Positions 15,041 through 21,230 of a stretch of DNA of 22,295 bases are shown here, in pieces. The stretch's first letter is position 1, and each line of letters starts with the position of its first letter. The position numbers and the translations under genes were made by a program. The stretch is from CAYLYP01 sp964387795 (GTDB lineage: Bacteria > Bacteroidota > Bacteroidia > Bacteroidales > UBA7960), in the NCBI GenBank assembly GCA_964387795.1, contig CAYLYP010000052.1, forward strand, positions 1 to 22,295. Direction: 5' to 3'. The notes under the pieces were generated by a model. The model was given only the letters and a program-made list of their open reading frames with translations. It did no database searches and was not told the origin of the DNA.

Positions 15041-16162
15041 TCACAAACACTTCTCAATACAAGCCCATGCATCCCTGGCTGTATTGTCCCATGAAAAAAC
15101 ATCTTTTCTTGTTTTCGTCCTTTCAATAATTTTTTCACGATAATCATCATCTATTGCCATGCGCTTCATCGCCAATGCCATGGAATCATCTGATGAAGGA
15201 TCGGCAAGTATTGCTGCATCACCGGCCACCTCAGGCATACTTGTCGTATTGGAAGTTATCACTGGCACATGGCATTTAAAAGCTTCAACAATTGGGATCC
15301 CAAAACCTTCAAAATGTGATACCAATACCAATGCAAGCGCTGAACCTACAATATCACTTAATTTTTCGTGATGCACCCTGCCTGTGAACAATACATCCTC
15401 TTTATGCTTCATCCTGCCTAAAACCTGTTCTATGTCATGGTTCTTAAACATGGACACACCTACCAATACCAATTTTATCCCTTTTTCATCTGTCTCTTTA
15501 AAAATATCGAACGCCCTTAGCATCCCTCCAATATTTTTCCTCTTATTGAAAGCGCCCACGTAAACAAAATAATCAGACCCTTTTGCAAAAGCATCCCTCA
15601 CCTCTTTCTTCCTGCTTTCTTCAATTGGCTTGAAATAAGCTCCTGCACCATTATAAGATACATCTATCCTTTTTTCATCTATTGAAAAAACCTCTGAGAT
15701 ATCCTGCCTCGAATACTCTGAAACCGTTAATATCCTTTCTGCCTTTGCAGCAAAACGAGGAAACATTTTTGTATAATACATCCTGGTAAGAAAGGGGAGA
15801 TTTTCAGGATTGTGCATGAAATTCAAATCATGGATTACGGGGATTTGTTTCACTGTTGAAGACAATGAGAGTATCCCATCGGGTGAGATAAAGAGATCGG
15901 CTTTAATCTTTTTCAGATAACGTGCAACAGCCCATTCAAAAAACAACAAATACAAAAACGGATGGCGTGCCTGGGGAAAAAGGGCCACCGCTTTCACGTT
16001 AGGGCCAAAAATAAACTTCTGGCTCCAGGGTCTGTCAAAAATAAAATAAAACTCATGCTCAGGATGATCCCTTACAATCCTTTTAAATGTTTCATAAGTA
16101 AACCATCCAATCCCTTCAAGACGGTTTTCCAACAACAAACGGGTATTTACTGCGATTTTCAA
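15041..16162 (-). CDS. GT4-family (GT-B fold) glycosyltransferase
   Basis: 373 residues. A retaining glycosyltransferase that moves a sugar from a nucleotide donor to a cell-surface glycan or lipid acceptor. The N-terminal Rossmann strand KIAVNTRLL is followed by the glycine-bearing GIGWFT loop at ~17-22; the linker region is VIHDLNFMHNPE at ~109-120. The donor domain starts near FVYVGAFNKRKN (~199-210), with LVLVG at 231-235, FTGRV at 259-263, and the GT4 E-x7-E motif E285-GFGIPIV-E293 followed by VPVITSNTTSMPEVAGDAA. The start is a TTG (16160-16162), chosen because it sits 6 nt after a full AAGGAGG and gives the standard GT4 N-terminus; no ATG competes. It stands alone here, without other polysaccharide genes. 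Confidence 0.92.
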   Translation of the reverse strand: MKIAVNTRLLLENRLEGIGWFTYETFKRIVRDHPEHEFYFIFDRPWSQKFIFGPNVKAVALFPQARHPFLYLLFFEWAVARYLKKIKADLFISPDGILSLSSTVKQIPVIHDLNFMHNPENLPFLTRMYYTKMFPRFAAKAERILTVSEYSRQDISEVFSIDEKRIDVSYNGAGAYFKPIEESRKKEVRDAFAKGSDYFVYVGAFNKRKNIGGMLRAFDIFKETDEKGIKLVLVGVSMFKNHDIEQVLGRMKHKEDVLFTGRVHHEKLSDIVGSALALVLVSHFEGFGIPIVEAFKCHVPVITSNTTSMPEVAGDAAILADPSSDDSMALAMKRMAIDDDYREKIIERTKTRKDVFSWDNTARDAWACIEKCL

Positions 16163-16168
16163 AACTTT

Positions 16169-16175
16169 CCTCCTT
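16169..16175 (-). promoter_or_regulatory. Strong Shine-Dalgarno site deciding a TTG start
   Basis: AAGGAGG on the minus strand, 6 nt before the TTG start of the glycosyltransferase. Such a perfect site is unusual in this window, where other genes lack it, and it may compensate for the weak start codon. Confidence 0.75.
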
Positions 16176-16224
16176 CAACAATTTTTTAGCTATCCAATAA
16201 AAAATCATTTTATTGAATGCGCAC

Positions 16225-16232
16225 CAAAAATA
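16225..16232 (-). promoter_or_regulatory. Candidate -7 promoter element for the glycosyltransferase
   Basis: Reads TATTTTTG on the minus strand (TAnnTTTG), 62 nt upstream of the TTG start. No -33 match at normal distance. Confidence 0.3.
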
Positions 16233-16306
16233 AGGTTTTTATCCCTTAAGTGCCAGCTATTGTTTAGCAAAACAGCTATCATTTATCAATTTAATTACAA
16301 TAACGC

Positions 16307-16344
16307 AAAAAGCGCTGCTGAATTGCTTCAACAGCGCTTTTTTT
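16307..16344 (-). terminator. Terminator of the tRNA transcript
   Basis: An 11-bp stem AAAAAGCGCTG/CAGCGCTTTTT (16307-16317 with 16332-16342) with a 14-nt loop. It begins about 7 nt past the 3' end of the tRNA on the minus strand. T-runs on both strands make it potentially bidirectional. Confidence 0.85.
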
Positions 16345-16350
16345 GTTGGG

Positions 16351-16424
16351 TGGGCCCACCTGGGCTCGAACCAGGGACCAACTGATTATGAGTCAGCTAC
16401 TCTAACCGACTGAGCTATGGGCCC
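16351..16424 (-). tRNA. tRNA with CAU anticodon, probably tRNA-Ile2 (lysidine type)
   Basis: A 74-nt cloverleaf. Acceptor stem GGGCCCA/TGGGCCC with discriminator A; D arm GCTC..GAGT; anticodon stem GCTGA/TCAGT around loop CTCATAA (anticodon CAT); T arm CCTGG-TTCGAGC-CCAGG. CCA is not encoded (the sequence continues CCC). Bases C4-G69 and C5-G68 match the acceptor-stem determinants known for E. coli tRNA-Ile2 recognition by TilS, and the elongator tRNA-Met of E. coli differs there. I therefore favour isoleucine (AUA) over methionine. It is not an initiator: the acceptor has a paired G1-C72 end and the anticodon stem lacks three G-C pairs. It has its own terminator. Confidence 0.93.
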
Positions 16425-16434
16425 AATATTTTTG

Positions 16435-16442
16435 TATCTTTG
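16435..16442 (+). promoter_or_regulatory. Candidate -7 promoter element for the HAD gene
   Basis: TATCTTTG followed by CC is an exact match to TAnnTTTG, 76 nt before the HAD ATG and immediately upstream (in opposite orientation) of the tRNA 5' end. The -33 element would fall inside the tRNA gene and is not an obvious TTTG. Confidence 0.5.
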
Positions 16443-16460
16443 CCCTCGTTTTTGGGTTTG

Positions 16461-16468
16461 CAAATTTA
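16461..16468 (-). promoter_or_regulatory. Candidate -7 promoter element for the tRNA
   Basis: Reads TAAATTTG on the minus strand (TAnnTTTG), 36 nt upstream of the mature tRNA 5' end, which would give a leader of roughly 30 nt. It overlaps the region of the divergent HAD promoter. Confidence 0.3.
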
Positions 16469-16518
16469 AAACAATTAATGTAAAATTACCCGTTTTTTTT
16501 TAAAAAATTTTTCTCCCT

Positions 16519-17166
16519 ATGCGCATCAAAAATATCATCTTCGACCTTGGTGGAGTACTCCTTAATATTGATTACCTCGCCACTATTAAATCATTTGAAA
16601 ATCTTGGAATTACAGATTTTGAAAAACTGTTTAGCCAGGCAAACCAAATTCATTTGTTCGACAAACTGGATACAGGATCAATATCCCCTGATGAGTTCCG
16701 TAATGAAATCAGAACTATTTCCGGCCTTAATATCTCCGATCAGGACATCGACAGTGCATGGAATGCAATGTTGCTTGACATGCCAAAACAAAGGATTCAC
16801 CTTCTTGAAAATGCAAAAAAATATTATCGCACATTTTTACTTAGCAATACCAACGCAATACATTATCCTGAATACTCTAAATACCTCCTTGCCGAACATG
16901 GCTATGAATCCCTTTCAATGCTTTTCGAAAAACAATACCTCTCACACGAAATCAAGCTCAGAAAACCAAACATTGAAGCTTTCCAACATATCCTCTCCGA
17001 AAACAATTTAAAGCCCTCTGAGACCCTTTTTATTGATGATACTGCACAACATGTTGCAGGAGCAAAAAAAGCAGGACTGAACGCCTATTGGCTCGATCTT
17101 TCAAAAGAAAGTATTGATGACATCTTTGAAAACGGGGTCTTTAAAGAAAGCCTCTTAAAGCCTTAA
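16519..17166 (+). CDS. HAD-superfamily (subfamily IA) hydrolase, YihX-like
   Basis: 215 residues, a cytosolic phosphatase of the haloacid dehalogenase superfamily. Motif I is IIFDLGGVLLNID, with nucleophile Asp9; the usual second Asp (D+2) is Gly11, as in the FDLGNV/FDLGGV subgroup that includes YihX-type sugar-phosphate phosphatases. Motif II Ser109 in LLSNTN, motif III Lys149 in KLRKPN, motif IV D173-D174 in LFIDDTAQHVAGA. The helical cap lies at ~18-90. The substrate is not identifiable; loss of Asp+2, the general acid in many phosphatases, may lower or alter activity but is common in this clade. The TAA stop overlaps that of dusB on the other strand. Confidence 0.9.
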   Translation: MRIKNIIFDLGGVLLNIDYLATIKSFENLGITDFEKLFSQANQIHLFDKLDTGSISPDEFRNEIRTISGLNISDQDIDSAWNAMLLDMPKQRIHLLENAKKYYRTFLLSNTNAIHYPEYSKYLLAEHGYESLSMLFEKQYLSHEIKLRKPNIEAFQHILSENNLKPSETLFIDDTAQHVAGAKKAGLNAYWLDLSKESIDDIFENGVFKESLLKP

Positions 17167-18170
17167 TCTGCAAAAAGGGCTTCGTCTTTTTCCATTGCAA
17201 TCCGGTCAAGGATTTCAAGCACCATATCAAGGCTGCCTGCTTCAACAAGCTCCATCCTGTATGGTTTGAAATGAGGGATCCCTTTGAAATATTGAGCATA
17301 ATGCTTGCGCATTTCAAAAACCCCTGCCCTGTCGCCTTTCCATTTCACGCTCTCGATGATATGACGGCGACAGATTTCTGCTTTTTCTTTTAAAGTAGGT
17401 GGTGCCATGATTTGCCCTGTCTCCAGGTAATGCTTTATTTCCCTGAAAATCCAGGGATTGCCTATGGTAGCCCGGCCAATCATAACACCATCCACCCCAT
17501 AAGTATCCCTCACTTCTTTTGCCCTTAAGGCATCTTTAATATCCCCATTTCCAAACACAGGAATTGTCATCCTGGGATTGTTTTTTACCTCCCCTATCAG
17601 CGTCCAGTCGGCCTGTCCCCCATAGAGCTGACAACGTGTCCTGCCATGAATGGCGATAGCTGAAATCCCAACATCCTGAAGTCGTTCGGCTATATCTACA
17701 ATATTCTTCTGGCTCTGGTCCCAGCCCAATCTGGTTTTTACCGTTACCGGCAGTTTTACTGATTTTACTACTGCCTCAGTCATTGCTACCATCTTGGGGA
17801 CATCGTTCAAAAGACCAGCCCCCGCTCCTTTCATCGCAACCTTTCGAACAGGGCACCCAAAATTAATATCAATAAAATCAGGTGCAGCCTGCTCAACCGA
17901 CCTGGCTGCCCCTACCATTGACTCAATGCTATTGCCAAATATCTGTATAGCTACAGGCCTTTCGCCCGGATAAATGTCCAATTTCTGAACGCTCTTCCCT
18001 GCATCACGTATCAAGCCTTCGGAGGAAACAAATTCTGTATATACAATATCTGCTCCCATCTCCTTGCAGATCATCCGAAACGGAGGATCGGTAATATCCT
18101 CCATCGGAGCCAATATCAATGGAAAATCAGGAATCTCAAGCGAACCAATTTTTATATACTTTTCCTGCAT
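17163..18170 (-). CDS. dusB: tRNA-dihydrouridine synthase DusB
   Basis: 335 residues, an FMN- and NADPH-dependent enzyme that reduces uridines in the tRNA D loop. TIM-barrel motifs: LILAPMEDITDPPFR at ~18-32, Q-I-F-G-N at ~76-80, the catalytic DINFGC106PVRKVAMKGAGAGLL, KTRLGW at ~144-149, HGRTRCQLYGG at ~175-185, and the phosphate-binding GNGDI and GVMIGRATIGNPWIF. The helical C-terminal tRNA-binding domain follows (~250-335), with MRKHYAQYFKG. Length and motifs fit DusB. Divergent from the CPBP gene; in E. coli dusB is paired with fis, which is absent here. Confidence 0.95.
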   Translation of the reverse strand: MQEKYIKIGSLEIPDFPLILAPMEDITDPPFRMICKEMGADIVYTEFVSSEGLIRDAGKSVQKLDIYPGERPVAIQIFGNSIESMVGAARSVEQAAPDFIDINFGCPVRKVAMKGAGAGLLNDVPKMVAMTEAVVKSVKLPVTVKTRLGWDQSQKNIVDIAERLQDVGISAIAIHGRTRCQLYGGQADWTLIGEVKNNPRMTIPVFGNGDIKDALRAKEVRDTYGVDGVMIGRATIGNPWIFREIKHYLETGQIMAPPTLKEKAEICRRHIIESVKWKGDRAGVFEMRKHYAQYFKGIPHFKPYRMELVEAGSLDMVLEILDRIAMEKDEALFAD

Positions 18171-18293
18171 TTGTTGTTGTTTTCAATTGTTATTGACTTT
18201 TTGCCTTTGATCGGTACAAACTTCATGCTTGCTATCCTCATTGGCTTTTTTCTACCATTTGCAAACATCTTCGTTTCGACCCGAAATTTTTAT

Positions 18294-18301
18294 TATTTTT
18301 G
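18294..18301 (+). promoter_or_regulatory. Candidate -7 promoter element for the CPBP gene
   Basis: TATTTTTG matches TAnnTTTG, 60 nt before the CPBP start, within the 191-bp gap divergent from dusB. No good -33 match; T-rich surroundings raise the chance of coincidence. Confidence 0.3.
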
Positions 18302-18361
18302 ATTGCCCTGCAAATTTACAAAAAAGCACTGCACTTTATTACCTAAAATCATTGCAAAACC

Positions 18362-19303
18362 ATGCGCTTGAAAGGGATTTTTTACCGCATCCATCCTGCT
18401 GCCAAGATATTTATCTTAATCCTTACTTTTGTCTTTAGCATCTCCCTGACAATGTTCCTGGGGCTTTGGGTCTATATTATTATTGCAGGCAAGCCAATTG
18501 ACATGCAATCCTTCAACCAGATGGCATTCTTAAACCCAAACGACCTGATGGCTTTAAGGTACTCTCAGTTGCTAAGCCACCTGGGAGGTTTCATTTTCCC
18601 TGCCCTGCTCTTTGCATTCTTTGTTGGAAAAACGATCCAATCTTACCTGAAAACAAATATCTGGCCCCAGATAAATTCTATGATACTGGCATTCCTTATT
18701 GTCATTGCCATTGCACCTGCCATTAACTACCTCATGGAGTTCAACAACAGCCTTACACTCCCCGAATCTTTGAGTGGCCTCGATAACTGGATCCGGCAAA
18801 AAGAAGAACAAGCAGGCATCCTTACAAATACCCTGCTTGGCGTTAGCAGCGTTCAGGCTTTGATTTTCAATATTTTCCTTATTGCCGTTATACCTGCCAT
18901 CGGTGAAGAGTTTATTTTCAGGGGCATTATTCTGCAAATTTTTAAAGACTGGACAAAAAACGCACACCTTGCCATCTGGATTTCTGCAATTCTCTTTAGC
19001 GGCTTCCACCTACAGTTTTTTGGCTTCCTCCCACGGATGCTCCTTGGTGTTTTATTTGGCTATATGGTCTATTATAGCGGTAATATCTGGGTGCCTGTGT
19101 TTGCACATTTTGTTAATAATGCAGCCGCTGTTTTGTTTTTTTACCTCAACCATAACCAAATCACTTCCAATAACATTGATAATATAGGCACAGGCCAAAA
19201 TGACTATTGGTTAGCCATTGTCAGTGCCTTAATTGTTTTTGCATTGATGTTCCTGATGAGAAGGCATGAGTTAAAAATCCGCAACCCTTACAAGCTCAAC
19301 TGA
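18362..19303 (+). CDS. CPBP-family intramembrane metalloprotease (CAAX/Abi type)
   Basis: 313 residues with about seven to eight membrane segments (for example ~16-42, 70-89, 105-124, 163-182, 200-215, 221-239, 241-262, 282-300). The three CPBP motifs are intact: E182-E183-x-x-x-R187 in GEEFIFRG, F212-x-x-x-H216 in FSGFHLQFF, and H249-x-x-x-N253 in AHFVNN. A functional intramembrane glutamate protease, as in Rce1, is therefore likely. Bacterial members process peptides or toxins, act in immunity to self bacteriocins or abortive infection, or are of unknown role. No bacteriocin gene is seen nearby. The N-terminal ~70 residues before the core are polar and family-variable. Confidence 0.9.
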   Translation: MRLKGIFYRIHPAAKIFILILTFVFSISLTMFLGLWVYIIIAGKPIDMQSFNQMAFLNPNDLMALRYSQLLSHLGGFIFPALLFAFFVGKTIQSYLKTNIWPQINSMILAFLIVIAIAPAINYLMEFNNSLTLPESLSGLDNWIRQKEEQAGILTNTLLGVSSVQALIFNIFLIAVIPAIGEEFIFRGIILQIFKDWTKNAHLAIWISAILFSGFHLQFFGFLPRMLLGVLFGYMVYYSGNIWVPVFAHFVNNAAAVLFFYLNHNQITSNNIDNIGTGQNDYWLAIVSALIVFALMFLMRRHELKIRNPYKLN

Positions 19304-19450
19304 GACATCAGTATGCCCTGGAACCGGTCGAAAATAGTTACCGTAAATACATTTCAAACTGGCTTTATGTTTCTAGCCATTGTCTATGGAAATAAAGGGA
19401 AGGATTACTTATTCAGACAGTTTTAAAAATCTTTATCGTTTCAATCCTAT

Positions 19451-20266
19451 TTATTTCAGTTTTTTTAAGTTCACATTGTTTACCAAAGATGTCATTTGGG
19501 TAATGGCAATTTGGTTAAGCTGAGTAAGCCGTTCTGACTGATTTAAGCCTTGTCGTATCAGAACGGCATTGATGCTTTCAAGATTAGAGAGCACAACAAG
19601 TTGTTCAAGCGTTGCATCATCCCTCATATTGCCTTTGGCATCAGGGTTTTTTAAACGCCAGTCGGCAGCTGTTTCCCCAAAAAGTGCCATATTCAGCAAA
19701 TCCGCTTCGGATGCATAAACAATTGATATTTGCTTTGCACTTAGCTTTTCTGGAATTAATCTTTCCTTAATCGCATCTGTATGAATGGTATAGTTTACTT
19801 TTGATAAAGTGCGTTGCAGGCTCCAATCTAGTTTTTGGTGGTTGTTCTCTTCTTCTTTGAGCCGCTGGTACTCCTTTACGAGCAAAAGTTGAAACCTGGG
19901 ACTAATCCACATTCCAAATTGAAATGCAATATCTTTATGTGCATAAGTTCCACCATACCTTCCTGCTTTTGCGAAAATACCGATAGCATTGGTAGCATCA
20001 ATCCAGTTTTTAACTGATAAAACAAAATTGTTACTGCCTGCTGAATTTTTAATTGTACCGAATTCGGTATAATTAAAAACGGGATTGTATAATGCTTCCC
20101 ATTCCCCAAGATACTCAATAGTGTTTTTCAGGCTTAACCATTTTATAATTACTACATCTTGTAATTGGCTCCTTGCCATATCAGTTAGCGATATATAGTC
20201 ATCCTGCTTCTGGCCAATAATTGAAATTTCAGCACCATCAATATTTATTGTTTTATTCTTTGACAT
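19451..20266 (-). CDS. KilA-N domain protein, copy 1
   Basis: 271 residues. An N-terminal KilA-N domain (~20-140): YISLTDMAR, WLSLKNTIEYLGEWE, then the diagnostic GRYGGTYAHKDIAFQFGMWISPRFQLLLVKEYQRLKEEE. KilA-N is a DNA-binding fold common in large DNA viruses, phages and bacterial mobile DNA. The C-terminal half (~145-271) is helical and of unknown function, with NPDAKGNMRDDATLEQLVVLSNLESINAVL. No signal peptide, no catalytic motif. The ATG at 20264-20266 is well placed; a possible -7 variant (TATTTTG, minus strand) lies at 20322-20328. It sits alone between the CPBP gene and an intergenic repeat region. Role is uncertain: regulator, or cargo of a defective element. Confidence 0.88.
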   Translation of the reverse strand: MSKNKTINIDGAEISIIGQKQDDYISLTDMARSQLQDVVIIKWLSLKNTIEYLGEWEALYNPVFNYTEFGTIKNSAGSNNFVLSVKNWIDATNAIGIFAKAGRYGGTYAHKDIAFQFGMWISPRFQLLLVKEYQRLKEEENNHQKLDWSLQRTLSKVNYTIHTDAIKERLIPEKLSAKQISIVYASEADLLNMALFGETAADWRLKNPDAKGNMRDDATLEQLVVLSNLESINAVLIRQGLNQSERLTQLNQIAITQMTSLVNNVNLKKLK

Positions 20267-20321
20267 ACGACAATCTTTATTATTATTTTGAAAACGCTGA
20301 ACCTGTTGTGTTTAATTGTGG

Positions 20322-20328
20322 CAAAATA
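20322..20328 (-). promoter_or_regulatory. Possible -7-like element of the KilA-N gene (copy 1)
   Basis: Reads TATTTTG on the minus strand, one nucleotide shorter than TAnnTTTG, 55 nt upstream of the ATG. The identical site upstream of copy 2 is at 22192-22198. Confidence 0.25.
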
Positions 20329-20825
20329 GTTATATTTAAACCGAAACCAATTGCCTGTTATTTAATCAATATTTACCGGGAGTTGCTAAGTTAATTTTAT
20401 TGGTTAAACATCTTTCATTATTAAAACTTTTCACTTCCTGCTCATTGAACCTTCATTATCAATGTGCTAAAATAATCATTTGCGGTTTTATTTCTTAATA
20501 TATGTGACAATTATTGATCAAAAAGCTTTCAATTTATCAATTTGAGCTTATGCAAACGCTTAAGGGCATTGAAAATAACAAATGCTCCTTCGACCTTAAA
20601 GCTTCCACCCTTTTTTGAAAGCTGTCAAATAAGCTTAAGCTTTAGAATGTTTCCCTTTACCCTGACTTCGACACTTTTCTGTTAGTGGTTTTTTAAAGCA
20701 CAATATATCTGTTATAAGTTATTTCCGGGTCAGCTTTTTAGTATGCCAGCACAGTAAATGAATGCAAATGAAATAAGCCCAAAGGGGTTAAATGTTTATA
20801 GAACCGGGCATAATCATATAACATA

Positions 20826-20843
20826 CGACCCCATCCGGGGTCG
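20826..20843. repeat. REP-like GC-rich palindrome 1
   Basis: CGACCCC (20826-20832) pairs perfectly with GGGGTCG (20837-20843) across ATCC. This GC-rich stem in AT-rich DNA resembles dispersed intergenic palindromes common in Bacteroidota genomes. Confidence 0.7.
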
Positions 20844-20878
20844 AACAATATTGGCTTATGCATTATTCTATACACATA

Positions 20879-20895
20879 CAATCCCGCTGGGATTG
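20879..20895. repeat. REP-like GC-rich palindrome 2
   Basis: CAATCCC (20879-20885) pairs with GGGATTG (20889-20895) across GCT. It lies 53 bp from the first palindrome, the sort of modular spacing seen in REP clusters. A decayed third unit may start near 20777 (GCCCAAAGGGG). Confidence 0.7.
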
Positions 20896-21083
20896 GTTAC
20901 CACATTTCTGCCATTGTTAAACATTAAGGACAAAAGATAGATCTCAGGATATCTGTGCGAACAAGACATCTATCAGGCACATTACACAGCTATTGAAAAA
21001 AGGCAAGCTGCCAAATACCTTATTTCCTGTCTTCGACACTATAGTATATCAATTAGTATTGGGCACTTTAAAACAACATAAGC

Positions 21084-21182
21084 ATGAAAAATAATTTATT
21101 CTCCTTAATGCATAAGCTTCTTCAGGGCATAAATCTATTATGGGTATCCGGGTGTACAATTCAGGAGCTCAGCAAAGCTTAA
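21084..21182 (+). CDS. Possible 32-residue lipoprotein
   Basis: An ATG-to-TAA ORF of 32 codons. The residues MKNNLFSLMHKLLQGINLLW are followed by VSGC, giving a type II signal peptide with Cys24 as lipidation site and a mature tail of only nine residues. Tiny lipoproteins of this size exist (entericidin-like), but so do chance ORFs and truncated remnants. No clear Shine-Dalgarno. It lies in the spacer left of KilA-N copy 2. Confidence 0.25.
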   Translation: MKNNLFSLMHKLLQGINLLWVSGCTIQELSKA

Positions 21183-21230
21183 ACCTGTTTGCTTCTACTC
21201 TCTCTTTTTATAAATATTATATTGCATGGT

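Larger units (their letters stand above)
19361..20425. repeat. Copy 1 of duplicated KilA-N cassette
   Basis: This stretch matches 21231-22295 at a constant offset of 1870 bp. The first ~50 bp carry most of the differences (I count about seven), and from 19411 on I see only two substitutions in ~1015 bp. The match includes the whole gene and at least 159 bp upstream of its start. The left edge is near 19361; the right edge cannot be set because copy 2 runs off the window. Confidence 0.9.
20426..21230. other. Spacer between the two KilA-N copies
   Basis: 805 bp with no convincing large gene. It contains AT-rich DNA, an AAGCTTAAGCTT self-complementary stretch near 20632-20643, a cluster of REP-like hairpins (20770-20900) and a tiny lipoprotein-like ORF (21084-21182). 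The 60-codon ORF at 20758-20940 runs through the hairpins and looks spurious. Confidence 0.6.

Noticed and set aside
19438..19447. GTTTCAATCC, similar to the end of some CRISPR repeats
   Set aside because: It occurs only once per KilA-N copy, with no array of regularly spaced repeats and no cas genes.
18362..20266. CPBP protease plus KilA-N as a defence island
   Set aside because: The genes are on opposite strands, have no other defence genes around, and the KilA-N unit is duplicated independently of the CPBP gene; proximity alone is not enough.
20758..20940. 60-codon ORF between the KilA-N copies
   Set aside because: It runs straight through the REP-like palindromes, and its composition reflects the repeat, not a protein.
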